Source of the DNA: Citrobacter sp. wls619
GTDB lineage: Bacteria; Pseudomonadota; Gammaproteobacteria; Enterobacterales; Enterobacteriaceae
Length of the DNA stretch: 64,000 bases
NCBI RefSeq assembly: GCF_005281345.1
Contig: NZ_SZXJ01000044.1
Location: forward strand, 62,337-126,336
Reading direction: 5' to 3'
Part shown: positions 46,749 through 56,917 of the stretch, one piece after another
Layout: each line of letters starts with the position of its first letter
How positions within the stretch are numbered: the stretch's first letter is position 1
Translations under genes and position numbers: made by a program
Notes under the pieces: model-generated
Database searches by the model: none
What the model saw: the letters and a program-made list of their open reading frames with translations, nothing else
What the model was told of the DNA's origin: nothing

Positions 46749-48182
46749 ATGAAAGTAACGCTGCCAGAGTTTGAACGTGCAGGAGTCATGGTTGTCGGTG
46801 ATGTGATGCTGGATCGCTACTGGTACGGCCCTACCAGCCGTATCTCCCCGGAAGCGCCGGTCCCGGTGGTAAAAGTGGATACCATTGAAGAACGTCCTGG
46901 TGGCGCAGCAAACGTGGCGATGAACATTGCCTCTCTGGGAGCGAATTCGCGTCTGGTGGGCCTGACCGGCATTGACGACGCGGCGCGTGCGCTGAGTAAA
47001 ACGCTGGCGGACGTAAACGTAAAATGTGACTTCGTTTCCGTGCCGACGCATCCGACGATCACCAAGCTGCGCGTGCTTTCCCGCAACCAGCAGTTGATTC
47101 GCCTGGACTTCGAGGAAGGCTTTGAAGGTGTTGATCCGCAGCCACTGCATGAGCGTATCAATCAGGCGCTGGGATCTATCGGCGCGCTGGTGCTGTCGGA
47201 CTACGCCAAAGGTGCGCTGGCAAGCGTTCAGCAAATGATTGCACTGGCACGTAAAGCAGGAGTTCCGGTACTTATCGATCCGAAAGGGACCGATTTTGAA
47301 CGCTACCGCGGCGCAACGCTGCTGACGCCGAACCTGTCTGAGTTTGAAGCGGTCGCGGGTAAGTGCAAGAGCGAAGATGAACTGGTTGAACGCGGCATGA
47401 AGGTGATTGCGGATTTCGGCCTTTCTGCACTGTTAATCACGCGCTCCGAACAGGGCATGACGCTGTTGCAACCGGGCAAGGCGCCATTGCACATGCCGAC
47501 GCAGGCGCAGGAAGTGTATGACGTGACCGGTGCGGGCGATACGGTTATCGGCGTGCTGGCGGCGACGCTGGCGGCAGGTAATTCGCTGGAAGAGGCGTGC
47601 TATTTTGCTAACGCGGCAGCAGGTGTTGTTGTCGGTAAGCTGGGGACCTCTACGGTTTCACCGATCGAGCTGGAGAATGCCGTGCGCGGTCGCGCTGATA
47701 CCGGTTTTGGCGTGATGAGTGAAGATGAGCTGAAGCAGGCTGTCGCCAGCGCCCGCAAGCGCGGTGAAAAAGTGGTAATGACCAACGGTGTCTTTGACAT
47801 CCTGCATGCGGGGCATGTCTCCTATCTGGCAAATGCGCGCAAGCTGGGGGACCGTCTGATCGTCGCGGTTAACAGCGATGCGTCCACCAAACGTCTGAAA
47901 GGCGAAACGCGCCCGGTCAACCCGCTTGAACAGCGTATGATCGTGCTGGGTGCGCTGGAGTCCGTCGACTGGGTCGTCTCTTTTGAGGAGGATACGCCGC
48001 AGCGTCTGATTGCCGGTGTTCTGCCGGATCTGCTGGTCAAAGGCGGCGATTACAAGCCGGACGAGATTGCCGGCAGCAAAGAGGTGTGGGCCAACGGCGG
48101 AGAAGTGTTGGTACTCAACTTCGAAGATGGTTGTTCGACGACCAATATCATCAAAAAGATCCAGAAAGACAGCGATAAGTGA
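46749..48182 (+). CDS. hldE: bifunctional heptose-7-phosphate kinase / heptose-1-phosphate adenylyltransferase
   Basis: 477 residues. Domain 1 (1 to about 318) is a ribokinase-fold kinase: [37 protein letters not shown], and the anion-hole [12 protein letters not shown]. Domain 2 (about 344-477) is a cytidylyltransferase-fold enzyme with [16 protein letters not shown]. Two steps in making ADP-L-glycero-D-manno-heptose for the LPS inner core. Confidence 0.98.
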   Translation: MKVTLPEFERAGVMVVGDVMLDRYWYGPTSRISPEAPVPVVKVDTIEERPGGAANVAMNIASLGANSRLVGLTGIDDAARALSKTLADVNVKCDFVSVPTHPTITKLRVLSRNQQLIRLDFEEGFEGVDPQPLHERINQALGSIGALVLSDYAKGALASVQQMIALARKAGVPVLIDPKGTDFERYRGATLLTPNLSEFEAVAGKCKSEDELVERGMKVIADFGLSALLITRSEQGMTLLQPGKAPLHMPTQAQEVYDVTGAGDTVIGVLAATLAAGNSLEEACYFANAAAGVVVGKLGTSTVSPIELENAVRGRADTGFGVMSEDELKQAVASARKRGEKVVMTNGVFDILHAGHVSYLANARKLGDRLIVAVNSDASTKRLKGETRPVNPLEQRMIVLGALESVDWVVSFEEDTPQRLIAGVLPDLLVKGGDYKPDEIAGSKEVWANGGEVLVLNFEDGCSTTNIIKKIQKDSDK

Positions 48183-48195
48183 ACGCTGACCTGAT

Positions 48196-48227
48196 TGCCG
48201 GATGGCGCGTCGCCATCCGGCATTTTT
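48196..48227. terminator. REP-derived terminator between hldE and yqiK
   Basis: TGCCGGATGGCG-CGT-CGCCATCCGGCA perfect 12-base stem followed by TTTTT: a single palindromic unit placed to end hldE transcripts. Confidence 0.8.
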
Positions 48228-48232
48228 ACGCT

Positions 48233-49894
48233 TTATTTTTCCGTCACAGCGCTACTTTCCACTGCTTTCATCGGTTCGGCAAGTGCCGACAGCGAACCAC
48301 CGGACAAGCCAATTTCATTTAACAGCGAGTCGATCAGCGGCGCTTGTGTACGATAGGTAAGGGCTGCGGATAATGCCTGCTCTGCGAGATTCCCACCGTT
48401 TACGTTACCTGCGGTCACTTCACCGACTGCGCCGCCGCGATTGAGACCATCAACCTGAATAATCTTGATCCCATCGATAGACTTCATTGGCTCAACGGAT
48501 TTCTCAATAACCGCTGGCAGGGACTGCAGCAGCGCCAGCTTAAATTTCAGGCTGGTCTGTTCATCGGAAAGCACGTTGATGGCATCGTTAAGTGCGCGTT
48601 GTGCTTCTGCTTCCGCGAGGCCTTTTTTCCGCGTTGCTTCGGCGAGTTCAACAATCGCTGCCGCCTGCAATTCTGCCGCTTCTTTCTCCGCTTTCGCGCG
48701 TACGGTCAGCTCAACAGCTTGGGTTTCCGCATCTTGGGCTGCGGCAATCAATGCCACCTGTTTGGCACGATCCGCTTCTGCGGTCTGGCGGGTGGTTTCT
48801 ACGTTCTGCTGGGCGCGAACCGCATCGGCCAGGGCATCGTTAGCGCGTGCTTCAGCCTGAGACTGCTGTTCGGACTTGGCGGCAATGGCGATGGACTTGG
48901 TCTGGTTGGCTATCTCTGTTGCCTGCTGCTGTTCGATCTCTTTGATGCGAACTTCACGCTCGGCCTCGACTTTTCTTGAACGCACCGCCTGTTCGCGATC
49001 GATTTCTGTTTCCTGAATTTGGCGTTCGGCAAGGATACGCGTCTGTTCAGCTTCGCGATGACGCTCGGCTTCAAAGGCGGCAATTTTGGCGTTTTGCTCA
49101 GCTGTGCGGGTTTTCACCTGCTGCTCCTGCTCGAGCGTCATGAAGGCTTCCTGCTGCTCGATCTCCAGCTTGCGCGACAGCGCATCACGATTTTTCTCAC
49201 GAACGGCAACTTCTACGTCCTGCTCGACTTCGTTACGTTCGCGACGACGACGTTCCGTTTCCTGGGTCAGTTTGGTCAGACCCTCGGCATCAAAGGCGTT
49301 GTTGGGGTTGAAATGGACTTTTTCGGTCTGGTTAAAGTTGGTGAGTGAAACGCTCTCCAGCTCCAGGCCGTTTTTGGACAGGTCTTCCGCGACGGTGTTT
49401 TGTACGCCCTGAACGAAGTTTTCACGCGTATCCTGCAGCTCGTGCATGGTCATCTGCGACGCAGTGGCACGCAGGGCATCGACAAACTTATCTTCGATAA
49501 GCACACGTAAATCCTCTGGTGACAGCGTCCGCTGTCCCAGCGTCTGTGCGGCGGTTGCAATCCCTTCAACAGACGGTTTTACACGCACGAAAAAGGCGAC
49601 GACGACATCTACGCGCATACGGTCTTTGGTGATGAGACTGTCGACAGTAGAACGGCTCACCTCAAGTTTGAGGGTGTTCATGTTGATAGGAATGATTTCG
49701 TGGAAGATAGGCATGACAATTGCGCCGCCGCTCATCACCACTTTTTGCCCGCCAAGGCCGGTACGCACAAACGCTTGTTCAGCAGACGCACGACGATACA
49801 GGCGGGCAAAAATAATCCCGATAATTACTAAGACGACCACCGCGACAATGGCGGTAAACATCCATGAAGGTAACATGCCAAAAACATCATCCAT
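48233..49894 (-). CDS. yqiK: flotillin-like SPFH protein YqiK
   Basis: 553 residues, the E. coli length. One N-terminal transmembrane helix (FTAIVAVVVLVIIGIIFA), an SPFH/band-7 domain (about 45-220, GGAIVMPIFHEIIPINMNTLKLEV), a long charged coiled coil (about 225-440, rich in EAER, EQQ and AEA repeats) and a C-terminal helical end. Flotillin-like proteins gather in membrane microdomains. Second gene after yqiJ. Confidence 0.94.
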   Translation of the reverse strand: MDDVFGMLPSWMFTAIVAVVVLVIIGIIFARLYRRASAEQAFVRTGLGGQKVVMSGGAIVMPIFHEIIPINMNTLKLEVSRSTVDSLITKDRMRVDVVVAFFVRVKPSVEGIATAAQTLGQRTLSPEDLRVLIEDKFVDALRATASQMTMHELQDTRENFVQGVQNTVAEDLSKNGLELESVSLTNFNQTEKVHFNPNNAFDAEGLTKLTQETERRRRERNEVEQDVEVAVREKNRDALSRKLEIEQQEAFMTLEQEQQVKTRTAEQNAKIAAFEAERHREAEQTRILAERQIQETEIDREQAVRSRKVEAEREVRIKEIEQQQATEIANQTKSIAIAAKSEQQSQAEARANDALADAVRAQQNVETTRQTAEADRAKQVALIAAAQDAETQAVELTVRAKAEKEAAELQAAAIVELAEATRKKGLAEAEAQRALNDAINVLSDEQTSLKFKLALLQSLPAVIEKSVEPMKSIDGIKIIQVDGLNRGGAVGEVTAGNVNGGNLAEQALSAALTYRTQAPLIDSLLNEIGLSGGSLSALAEPMKAVESSAVTEK

Positions 49895-49917
49895 TTATGA
49901 GATCCCTCTGTGTAAAA

Positions 49918-50547
49918 TTATAAAACAGTCGGCCAGGGGTTTAACTCGGCCAGGTAACGCGTTGCGGAGAGTCGGCAGATAATCAGTACCTTGTCTCCTT
50001 TTTTGAATTCTTTGCCTGCTTCAGGCTCCAGCAGCACATAGTGGATCTGCCCGAACTTGTCGGTAAATTTGCCTTCGCAGGGCGTTCCGGCACTTGCAGA
50101 ATGTCCGGTAATGATTGCCATGCTGCCGATAAATTCATCTTCAGCGAGGGCGGTGGTTTCATCCCGCGGTAGCCACGGGGCGATGATTTTTCCGCTGTAA
50201 TGCACGGCAAAGACCGCAAGAATGAAGCTCACCGGCGCGAGCAGCAGGTTGCTGAGCGGAGCCTGCCACAGCGTGACCCAACCATGCTGAAGAAGGATAC
50301 CGAAGAGCCCAAAGAAACCTGCGAGTAAGCACAGCACGATCAGCGCGGGGATTCGCCCAATATTGAGATAGTGAAGCGCCTGGCCGATATTGCCGGAGGT
50401 CAGGGCATCGTAGTGTTCAAGGTGAGCATCAAGCGCGCCTGAAAGGAAATGGCCGCAAATAAGAGAGATGATTTCCAGTAGGCCAATCAGCAGTACAAAT
50501 GAAATAGCAAACAGGTAGGGGTCGTTATAATCCGCAAATAGAACCAA
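49918..50547 (-). CDS. yqiJ: YqiJ, NfeD-like membrane protein
   Basis: 209 residues with three or four transmembrane helices and a C-terminal OB-fold-like part ([26 protein letters not shown]...[19 protein letters not shown]). Partner of YqiK; NfeD-like and flotillin genes often pair. The start is TTG at 50547 ([13 protein letters not shown]), seven bases after a perfect AGGAGG; no ATG gives the family start. Ends 23 bp before yqiK. Confidence 0.9.
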   Translation of the reverse strand: MVLFADYNDPYLFAISFVLLIGLLEIISLICGHFLSGALDAHLEHYDALTSGNIGQALHYLNIGRIPALIVLCLLAGFFGLFGILLQHGWVTLWQAPLSNLLLAPVSFILAVFAVHYSGKIIAPWLPRDETTALAEDEFIGSMAIITGHSASAGTPCEGKFTDKFGQIHYVLLEPEAGKEFKKGDKVLIICRLSATRYLAELNPWPTVL

Positions 50548-50813
50548 GTATTTTCCTCCTGTTACTGCGTTCCCTGTCCGTGTCAAAAGTAATAGTTTTA
50601 CCTCTTACTTTTACATGACGTTACAATAACATGCGTTACCCTGGTCTTAAATCCGAAAAGGGGCTCATCTCCCTCTTAGATTTCGTAGGAAACTGTGAAG
50701 CAGGCGGTTTTTTTGCGCACAATATGTACAGAATAACTTCGTATCCAGGGAAATACTGAAATCAGAAAAAGCATATGGCCTTAACAGATATTCAATAACT
50801 GGAGGGTATGCTC

Positions 50814-51014
50814 ATGAACAGCAATATGTATTCACTGAACAATTTCGATTTCCTGGCCCGGAGTTTTGCCAGAATGCAGGCTGAGGGCCGACCCGTTGAT
50901 ATCCAGGCTGTCACTGGAAATATGGATGAGGAACATCGCAGCTGGTTTTGCAAACGCTATGCACTTTACTGCCAGCAGGCAACAGAGGCGAAAAAATTAG
51001 AACTGGAACACTGA
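50814..51014 (+). CDS. glgS: surface composition regulator GlgS (ScoR)
   Basis: 66 residues, [21 protein letters not shown] and [18 protein letters not shown]. Small helical protein, in E. coli a stationary-phase, RpoS-influenced regulator that lowers motility and type 1 fimbriae. ATG 50814 is chosen over 50808, eight bases after GGAGG and matching the E. coli length. Confidence 0.92.
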   Translation: MNSNMYSLNNFDFLARSFARMQAEGRPVDIQAVTGNMDEEHRSWFCKRYALYCQQATEAKKLELEH

Positions 51015-51020
51015 CATATT

Positions 51021-51049
51021 AACGGGCCTTACGGCCCGTTGTCGTTTTT
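51021..51049. terminator. terminator between glgS and ubiK
   Basis: AACGGGCC-TTAC-GGCCCGTT followed by GTCGTTTTT; lies between convergent genes and touches the ubiK stop. Confidence 0.85.
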
Positions 51050-51344
51050 ACTCTTGCGGATCGACTGACGGGATCGCGGGGGCAGGTTTAACTTCTGCCG
51101 TTTTTTCACGCGATTCCAGCTCCGTCAGACGTTGCTCAAGCAGCGCCAGTTTTTCACGGGTACGCAGTAAAACCTGGGTTTGTACGTCAAACTCTTCGCG
51201 GCTTACCAGATCCAGACGTGTCAGCTGCGACTGCAGCGTTTGGCGAATTTTCTTCTCAACGTCTTCGCCAAACTCCCGGATCCCTTTCGGCATCGACTCA
51301 TGAACCTGACGAGCAATCTGCTCAATTTTTTTCGGGTCAATCAT
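51048..51344 (-). CDS. ubiK: ubiquinone biosynthesis accessory factor UbiK (YqiC)
   Basis: 98 residues from ATG 51344 ([21 protein letters not shown]). BMFP family: an amphipathic N-terminal half and a trimeric coiled coil ([21 protein letters not shown]) with a variable Pro-rich tail. Works with UbiJ in aerobic ubiquinone synthesis. Divergent from ribB. Confidence 0.94.
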   Translation of the reverse strand: MIDPKKIEQIARQVHESMPKGIREFGEDVEKKIRQTLQSQLTRLDLVSREEFDVQTQVLLRTREKLALLEQRLTELESREKTAEVKPAPAIPSVDPQE

Positions 51345-51483
51345 TATGGTTTCCCTGAACTGGTACGTGTTGCTGCCTATTGTAGTGCGAACTGCCCCAG
51401 GCATAAACCAGAATTGTGTGAAGCTAAGTCGAGTAAAGGCGTTGATGAAGGTAATCAATAGCGTTATAGTTAACCCGCTTATT

Positions 51484-51627
51484 CTCAGGGCGGGGCGAAA
51501 TTCCCCACCGGCGGTAAATCAACGAATGTTGAAAGCCCGCGAGCGCTTTTTGTTACGGCAAAAAGGTCAGCAGATCCGGTGTAATTCCGGGGCCGACGGT
51601 TAGAGTCCGGATGGGAGAGAGTAACGA
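51484..51627 (+). ncRNA. FMN riboswitch (RFN element) of ribB
   Basis: The conserved parts are in order: TCAGGGCGGGGCGAAATTCC, CCACCGGCGGTAAATC, GAAAGCCCGCGAGCG, GGTCAGCAGATCCGGTG, AATTCCGGGGCCGACGG, TTAGAGTCCGGATGGGAGAG. It binds FMN and shuts down ribB expression; a T-rich segment (51655-51662) follows and may take part in the switch. The homologous E. coli leader RNA is called sroG. Confidence 0.96.
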
Positions 51628-51732
51628 TCCAGTCGGGCATGGACCCGCTCACGTTATTTTTTTGCCGCTTTGACGGCACTCCTAAGACTGCCCTGATTCT
51701 GGTAACCATAATTTTAGTGAGGTTTTTTTACC

Positions 51733-52386
51733 ATGAATCAGACGCTACTTTCCTCTTTTGGTACGCCTTTCGAACGTGTTGAACATGCGCTTGCTGCGCT
51801 GCGTGAAGGACGCGGTGTGATGGTGCTTGACGATGAAGACCGTGAAAACGAAGGTGATATGATTTTCCCGGCAGAAACCATGACTGTTGAACAGATGGCG
51901 CTGACCATCCGTCACGGTAGCGGTATTGTTTGCCTGTGCATCACTGAAGACCGACGCAAACAGCTCGATCTGCCGATGATGGTGGAAAATAACACCAGCG
52001 CTTACGGTACGGGTTTTACCGTGACCATTGAAGCGGCAGAAGGTGTGACTACCGGTGTTTCCGCAGCAGACCGTGTCACGACCGTTCGCGCGGCGATTAA
52101 AGATGGCGCTAAACCTTCCGATCTGAACCGCCCGGGTCACGTTTTCCCGCTGCGTGCTCAGGCTGGTGGTGTGTTAACTCGCGGCGGCCATACCGAAGCC
52201 ACTATCGATCTGGTGACGCTGGCTGGTTTTAAACCGGCTGGTGTGCTGTGCGAATTGACTAATGATGATGGCACCATGGCGCGTGCGCCGGAGTGCATTG
52301 CGTTTGCCGGCAAGCACAATATGGCTGTAGTCACTATCGAAGATTTAGTGGCTTACCGTCAGGCGCACGAGCGCAAAGCCAGCTAA
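51733..52386 (+). CDS. ribB: 3,4-dihydroxy-2-butanone-4-phosphate synthase
   Basis: 217 residues with the active-site [16 protein letters not shown] near residue 33, [10 protein letters not shown], and [24 protein letters not shown]. Makes the four-carbon unit of riboflavin from ribulose 5-phosphate. Monofunctional, single gene, controlled by the FMN riboswitch. Confidence 0.98.
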   Translation: MNQTLLSSFGTPFERVEHALAALREGRGVMVLDDEDRENEGDMIFPAETMTVEQMALTIRHGSGIVCLCITEDRRKQLDLPMMVENNTSAYGTGFTVTIEAAEGVTTGVSAADRVTTVRAAIKDGAKPSDLNRPGHVFPLRAQAGGVLTRGGHTEATIDLVTLAGFKPAGVLCELTNDDGTMARAPECIAFAGKHNMAVVTIEDLVAYRQAHERKAS

Positions 52387-52393
52387 TTGCTGA

Positions 52394-52455
52394 CTACCGC
52401 GACAACCGCGGTAGGGATAAAAAAACCGAAGTCAGTTTTCTGGCTTCGGTTTTTT
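52394..52455 (+). terminator. double hairpin terminator after ribB
   Basis: First hairpin CTACCGCG-ACAAC-CGCGGTAG (52394-52414); second CCGAAGTCAG-TTTT-CTGGCTTCGG flanked by A5 and T6 (52421-52455), which is the terminator proper. Confidence 0.92.
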
Positions 52456-52891
52456 GTTGTTATAGCCGGAGAATTTAGCTTTAGTCCGATGGGATGCTCT
52501 GGTACTACGTATCAACACTAAATAATAGTTATTAATATATTTTTCTTATGCTGATGCGTTGTCATAATTAAATGGTATAGCCCGTAAATGTTTAAATAAA
52601 TATCCCGCTCCGCGAGAAATTTATTAATTATCAGTGGGTAACATTTTTATTATTCTTTGAATGACAATGAGGGACGTTGTTCTGGATAATGAATTTTTAT
52701 TTAGTCGCGTAAATGTGATGATATTGTTTCCTTTTTAATGCAGGTTTTTCGATTAGCGTTATCCGTTACGTTATATGATCGAAATCATATATTTGTTTTC
52801 ATGTTATGCCACTATAGAGGTAGGTCAGAATATAGTTATGTAAAATTTTAACGTTAAATGTTTAATGATGTTAAATTTTAAGGGTAAAAGA
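52456..52891. other. A/T-rich gap after ribB
   Basis: 436 bp, much richer in A/T than the neighbours, with no supported gene. It contains a perfect 7-bp inverted repeat at 52773-52790 and presumably the promoter of the small membrane protein that follows. Confidence 0.5.
52773..52790. promoter_or_regulatory. palindrome ATATGAT-CGAA-ATCATAT (FNR-like core)
   Basis: Perfect seven-base arms. The core TGAT-N4-ATCA matches the FNR motif except the outer base on each side. It lies 102 bp before the start of the small membrane protein gene. Confidence 0.35.
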
Positions 52892-53068
52892 ATGTTTATT
52901 GCCTGGTATTGGATTGTATTAATTGCACTCGTTGCTGTCGGTTATTATTGCCATATGAAACGTTATTGCAGAGCGTTCCGGCAAGACAGAGATGCATTAC
53001 TCGAGGCGCGCAACAAACTGTTTCGCCATACGGGCGAAGGTGGTACCACCGTCAAGGACCACGAATAG
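52892..53068 (+). CDS. small membrane protein, unknown function
   Basis: 58 residues: MFIAWYWIVLIALVAVGYYC forms one transmembrane helix, followed by a basic then mixed-charge tail (MKRYCRAFRQDRDALLEARN...). AAGGG seven bases before ATG 52892 supports this start; in-frame ATG codons at 52865 and 52868 are less favoured. Not a family I can name. Convergent with zupT. Confidence 0.6.
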   Translation: MFIAWYWIVLIALVAVGYYCHMKRYCRAFRQDRDALLEARNKLFRHTGEGGTTVKDHE

Positions 53069-53130
53069 CGGCCCTGCCACCATGAATGAGGCGGATGTTC
53101 TGAATCGCAGAGCCGCATCCGCCATCGGCT

Positions 53131-53904
53131 TCACCCGATTCCCATAGATTGCAGGATAACCAGGCTGAGGCCCATTACCGACATTCCACACAGTACCCCA
53201 TAGCTGGGATTATTATTGGGGTCGATCTCTTTTGCCAGCGGCATCAGCTCATCAACGGATAATGCGACCATAATTCCGGCGACCGCGGCCATAATTGCCG
53301 CCATCACCACGGGCGAAATCAAACTGCCCAGAATTAACCATGCCAGTACCCCACCTAATATTTCCGCCATGCCCGAGATCCCTGCCCAGAATATAGCGGT
53401 ACGTTTGGAGCCTGTGGCAGCATAAACGGGCCCGGCAACGGCTAAACCTTCAGGAATATTGTGCAATGCGACGGCCAGTGCAATACCAAAACCCAGCTCC
53501 AGGTTGCTGCTGGCAGTAACAAAAGTCGCGATCCCTTCCGGAAAGTTGTGCAGGCTGATACCCAGAGTTAATAAAATCGCGGTACGCTTAATGGAACCGG
53601 GCAACGGCTGTGTGGTTTTTTGGACTAAATCCTGAGGGTGAGCGTGCGGCAGTAAACGATCCAGGCCAAAGTAGCCCAGCAAACCAACGATAAACATCCC
53701 GTAACCCAGCACCGGCGACATTCCCTCTGCTGCCAGTGCCGCTGGCAACATTTCCATCAGGGAGATCAGCAACATGATGCCTGCGGCAAAACCCAGAGAA
53801 AACGCGAGAACGCGGTTAGAGGGTTTTTGTCCCAGCACGCCAAGAAATGCACCGATAAATGTAGCGGCGCCTGCCAGTAAGGTCAGAAGTAAAGGTACTG
53901 ACAT
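53131..53904 (-). CDS. zupT: zinc transporter ZupT (ZIP family)
   Basis: 257 residues from ATG 53904 ([22 protein letters not shown]). Eight transmembrane segments and the two metal-site motifs [11 protein letters not shown] and [13 protein letters not shown]. Imports zinc and other divalent metals with low specificity. The frame extends 16 codons upstream without family match. Confidence 0.97.
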   Translation of the reverse strand: MSVPLLLTLLAGAATFIGAFLGVLGQKPSNRVLAFSLGFAAGIMLLISLMEMLPAALAAEGMSPVLGYGMFIVGLLGYFGLDRLLPHAHPQDLVQKTTQPLPGSIKRTAILLTLGISLHNFPEGIATFVTASSNLELGFGIALAVALHNIPEGLAVAGPVYAATGSKRTAIFWAGISGMAEILGGVLAWLILGSLISPVVMAAIMAAVAGIMVALSVDELMPLAKEIDPNNNPSYGVLCGMSVMGLSLVILQSMGIG

Positions 53905-54051
53905 CGACAAATAAAACTCCTTATCAATCTGCTGTTCGGGGCGGATCGTCAAAATAACTGATGATCTTCATCATGGTTATCTGAGTTCTTCATCAACCGA
54001 AAAAGCGTATTGTGGTGATATCAAAATGGCTCCCTCAGTAAGGATATCATC

Positions 54052-54840
54052 ATGTCTTCAACTCGTATGCCAGCATTGTTTTTGGGACACGGCAGCCCAA
54101 TGAATGTTCTGGAAGATAACGTTTATACCCGCGCCTGGCAGCAACTGGGGGAAACGTTGCCGCGCCCGAAAGCGATTGTTGTGGTCTCGGCACACTGGTT
54201 CACTCGTGGGACAGGTGTGACGGCGATGGAAGCACCAAAAACGATCCACGATTTTGGTGGTTTCCCGCAAGCACTGTATGACACGCATTATCCGGCCCCG
54301 GGGTCTCCTGAACTGGCCCAGCATCTGGTGGATCTGCTTTCTCCAGTGCCAGTCACGTTAGATAAAGAGGCGTGGGGATTTGACCACGGCTCATGGGGCG
54401 TGCTGATCAAGATGTACCCGAACGCGGATATCCCGATGGTGCAGTTGAGTGTCGATAGCACTAAACCTGCGGCCTGGCATTTTGAAATAGGCCGTAAACT
54501 GGCAGCGTTGCGCGATGAAGGCATTATGCTGGTGGCCAGTGGCAACGTGGTGCATAACCTGCGTACAGCACGCTGGCACGGTGAGAATACACCATACCCG
54601 TGGGCGACTTCATTCAATGATTATGTGAAAGCCAACCTGACCTGGCAGGGACCGGTTGAACAGCATCCGCTGGTGAATTATCTCGAGCATGAAGGCGGAT
54701 CGTTGTCGAACCCGACGCCGGATCACTTCCTGCCGCTGCTGTATGTACTCGGGGCATGGGATGGTAAAGAACCTGTAACAATCCCGGTCGATGGCATTGA
54801 GATGGGTAGCCTGAGTATGTTGTCGGTGCAGGTTGGATGA
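54052..54840 (+). CDS. ygiD: YgiD, extradiol dioxygenase family protein (4,5-DOPA dioxygenase)
   Basis: 262 residues of the LigB fold: MPALFLGHGSPMNVLEDN, VVVSAHWFTRGTGV, WGFDHGSWGVLIKMYP and SGNVVHNLRT supply the expected metal-ligand histidines. E. coli YgiD has been shown to cleave L-DOPA; the natural substrate is not known. Divergent from zupT, 147 bp apart. Confidence 0.94.
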   Translation: MSSTRMPALFLGHGSPMNVLEDNVYTRAWQQLGETLPRPKAIVVVSAHWFTRGTGVTAMEAPKTIHDFGGFPQALYDTHYPAPGSPELAQHLVDLLSPVPVTLDKEAWGFDHGSWGVLIKMYPNADIPMVQLSVDSTKPAAWHFEIGRKLAALRDEGIMLVASGNVVHNLRTARWHGENTPYPWATSFNDYVKANLTWQGPVEQHPLVNYLEHEGGSLSNPTPDHFLPLLYVLGAWDGKEPVTIPVDGIEMGSLSMLSVQVG

Positions 54841-54842
54841 TG

Positions 54843-54920
54843 AATGCCCGATGGCGCTGCGCTTATCGGGCATTAAATTCGTGTCGTAGGCCGGGTAAGG
54901 CGAAGCCGCCACCCGGCACT
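54843..54920. repeat. REP/BIME between ygiD and ygiC
   Basis: GCCCGATGGCGCTGCGCTTATCGGGC and CGTAGGCCGGGTAAGGCGAAGC...GCCACCCGGCA between convergent genes. Confidence 0.85.
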
Positions 54921-54925
54921 CTCAA

Positions 54926-56086
54926 TTATTCGACAAAAATATGCGGATAGAAGCGTGAGAGATCCTGGGTGATCAACGCGCGGTCTTCACGAATGCCGAT
55001 CCCGGCGGGTTGATCGTTGATCAGCCAGCTGCCGATCAGCATATAGCTGTCGCCAAACTTCGGTAGCTGATGGAACTGCTGCACGATCATACCCTCTTCA
55101 CCGTACGGTCCTTCCACGGATTCGATGGTTTTACCGTTTTCGATAATGGAAACGTTAGCCCCTTCACGCGAGAAGATCGGTTTCACGACGAATTTTTCCA
55201 TCTGCGGATAGTCGTCTTCGGCGAAATATGCCGGTAGCAGATTCGGATGATCCGGGAACATTTCCCACAGCAGCGGCAACAACGCTTTGTTGGAGATAAT
55301 GCTCTTCCAGGCCGGTTCCAGCCAGCGAACGCCAGCGTCTTCCAGCTTGGTGGAGAACATTTCACGCAGCATAAACTCCCACGGATACAGCTTGAACAGG
55401 TTGGCGATCACCTGGTCCTGCATGTCCGTGAACTGACCTTTTTCACCGAGTCCGATATCTTCGACATAGAGAAATTCAGTGGCAATTTCAGCCTCAGCCG
55501 CGCAATCCTGCAAATACTGGATCGTTCCACGATCTTCGACCGTATCGCGACAGCAGGTCAGGTGTAGCAGTTGAAAACCGTACTGTTCACGCAGCTCAGT
55601 GAAACGTTCGATCAGTTTTTCCTGCAGGCTGTTGAACTGATCGCTGCCTTCCGGCAGGTTGCCCGCATTAAGCTGATCTTCCAGCCAGATCCACTGGAAA
55701 AAAGCCGCTTCATATAATGAGGTTGGCGTATCTGCGTTGTTTTCTAAAAGCTTAGGTTCACCCGCGCCATCCCACGCCAGATCGAGACGCGAGTAGAGCG
55801 ACGGCTGCTGTGTCTGCCAGGACTGGCGGACGAAGCCCCAGGTATGTTTTGGAATGCGAAACTTGGTCATCAGCTCATCGCTGTTGATGACCCTTTCCAC
55901 CACTTTGAGGCACATTTGATGCAGCTCTGCGGTGACCTCTTCCAGTTTTTCAACCTGGGCCAGCGTGAGCTTGTAGTAGGCATCTTCACACCAGTACGGC
56001 TCGCCGTACATGGTGTGAAAGTTGAAACCGTATTCGGTGGCTTTGTCGCGCCAGTCCGGGCGCTCAACAATACTGACTCTTTCCAT
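54926..56086 (-). CDS. ygiC: YgiC, glutathionylspermidine synthase-like ATP-grasp protein
   Basis: 386 residues, similar to the synthetase domain of Gss: [58 protein letters not shown], and [18 protein letters not shown] with the ATP-grasp lysine and glutamates. Predicted ATP-dependent ligase of acids and amines; activity unknown. Follows ygiB by five bases in the tolC-ygiB-ygiC unit. Confidence 0.94.
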   Translation of the reverse strand: MERVSIVERPDWRDKATEYGFNFHTMYGEPYWCEDAYYKLTLAQVEKLEEVTAELHQMCLKVVERVINSDELMTKFRIPKHTWGFVRQSWQTQQPSLYSRLDLAWDGAGEPKLLENNADTPTSLYEAAFFQWIWLEDQLNAGNLPEGSDQFNSLQEKLIERFTELREQYGFQLLHLTCCRDTVEDRGTIQYLQDCAAEAEIATEFLYVEDIGLGEKGQFTDMQDQVIANLFKLYPWEFMLREMFSTKLEDAGVRWLEPAWKSIISNKALLPLLWEMFPDHPNLLPAYFAEDDYPQMEKFVVKPIFSREGANVSIIENGKTIESVEGPYGEEGMIVQQFHQLPKFGDSYMLIGSWLINDQPAGIGIREDRALITQDLSRFYPHIFVE

Positions 56087-56091
56087 AGGGA

Positions 56092-56769
56092 TCAGCCACC
56101 CATCGAACGTGTCGTGGTGCCGCTGGCGCTACGTTGCATGGTGCTCTGTTTTGCCACCGACTCACCAAATCCGCCGCGCGTAACGGTAGACGTGGTGGCA
56201 GGTTTTGGTGCCATCGCGGTTTTCGGCACGGTCATGGTGCGGCCCGGTGTGGCGGCACCGTAGTTTTTACCGCCGGCATCGGTGTATTTGCCATATGCCG
56301 GGCTGGCCGGATTTTTCGAACTGAACAGCGGTTGTTGCGCGCCCATGCCGCCGCCCATCATCCGACCCATCATGTAACCCGCCATCAGCGGCATCCAGAA
56401 GCTACCACTGCTTTGATTCTGCGCTTGAGCCTGGCCTTCGCCCGTAGGCGCCATTCCTGCCTGGGCAGGTGCCTGCTGGCACTGACCTTCACCGAACTCG
56501 GCAATACAGTCTTCGCGCGTAGCGTATTTTGGCGCCGTGCGTTCAGCTTCTTTCAGTGCGTTGTTGAATGCGGTCGTACATTCAGCGCTTTTACCCGGAT
56601 TCGCCGCAGAGCAGTCGTCCGCATTCTGATAAAGCGAAACCGTTTCGTCACTCTTTTCACAGCCTGCCAGCATAAAAACAGCGGTCACAGCCAGTGCGAC
56701 AGGAGTCAGATGGCGTGCGCTCCAGCTTTTGCGGAACGACGCGTGATGTATAGATTTTGTCCGTTTCAT
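56092..56769 (-). CDS. ygiB: YgiB, DUF1190 lipoprotein-like protein
   Basis: 225 residues. N-terminal basic segment, hydrophobic stretch and lipobox-like [11 protein letters not shown]; two cysteine-containing segments ([28 protein letters not shown] and [15 protein letters not shown]), a Met/Gly-rich segment ([19 protein letters not shown]) and a Thr/Ser-rich basic tail. Function unknown; found with tolC and ygiC in relatives. Confidence 0.93.
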   Translation of the reverse strand: MKRTKSIHHASFRKSWSARHLTPVALAVTAVFMLAGCEKSDETVSLYQNADDCSAANPGKSAECTTAFNNALKEAERTAPKYATREDCIAEFGEGQCQQAPAQAGMAPTGEGQAQAQNQSSGSFWMPLMAGYMMGRMMGGGMGAQQPLFSSKNPASPAYGKYTDAGGKNYGAATPGRTMTVPKTAMAPKPATTSTVTRGGFGESVAKQSTMQRSASGTTTRSMGG

Positions 56770-56890
56770 TTATGTCTTCCAGGACCCAGTGGTAAATACT
56801 GCTCAGAATAGAGGATGGCTGGTCGAAATTGAAGCGGGAAGAGGCGAGAATGCGGGAGAAGGGGCGGATCTTTACGTTGTCTTACGTTCA

Positions 56891-56910
56891 GACGGGGCCG
56901 AAGCCCCGTC
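56891..56910 (-). terminator. hairpin after tolC
   Basis: GACGGGGC-TTCG-GCCCCGTC, perfect eight-base stem with a stable tetraloop, no T-run. Probably an intercistronic stabilising or partial termination structure between tolC and ygiB. Confidence 0.6.
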
Positions 56911-56917
56911 ATCAACA

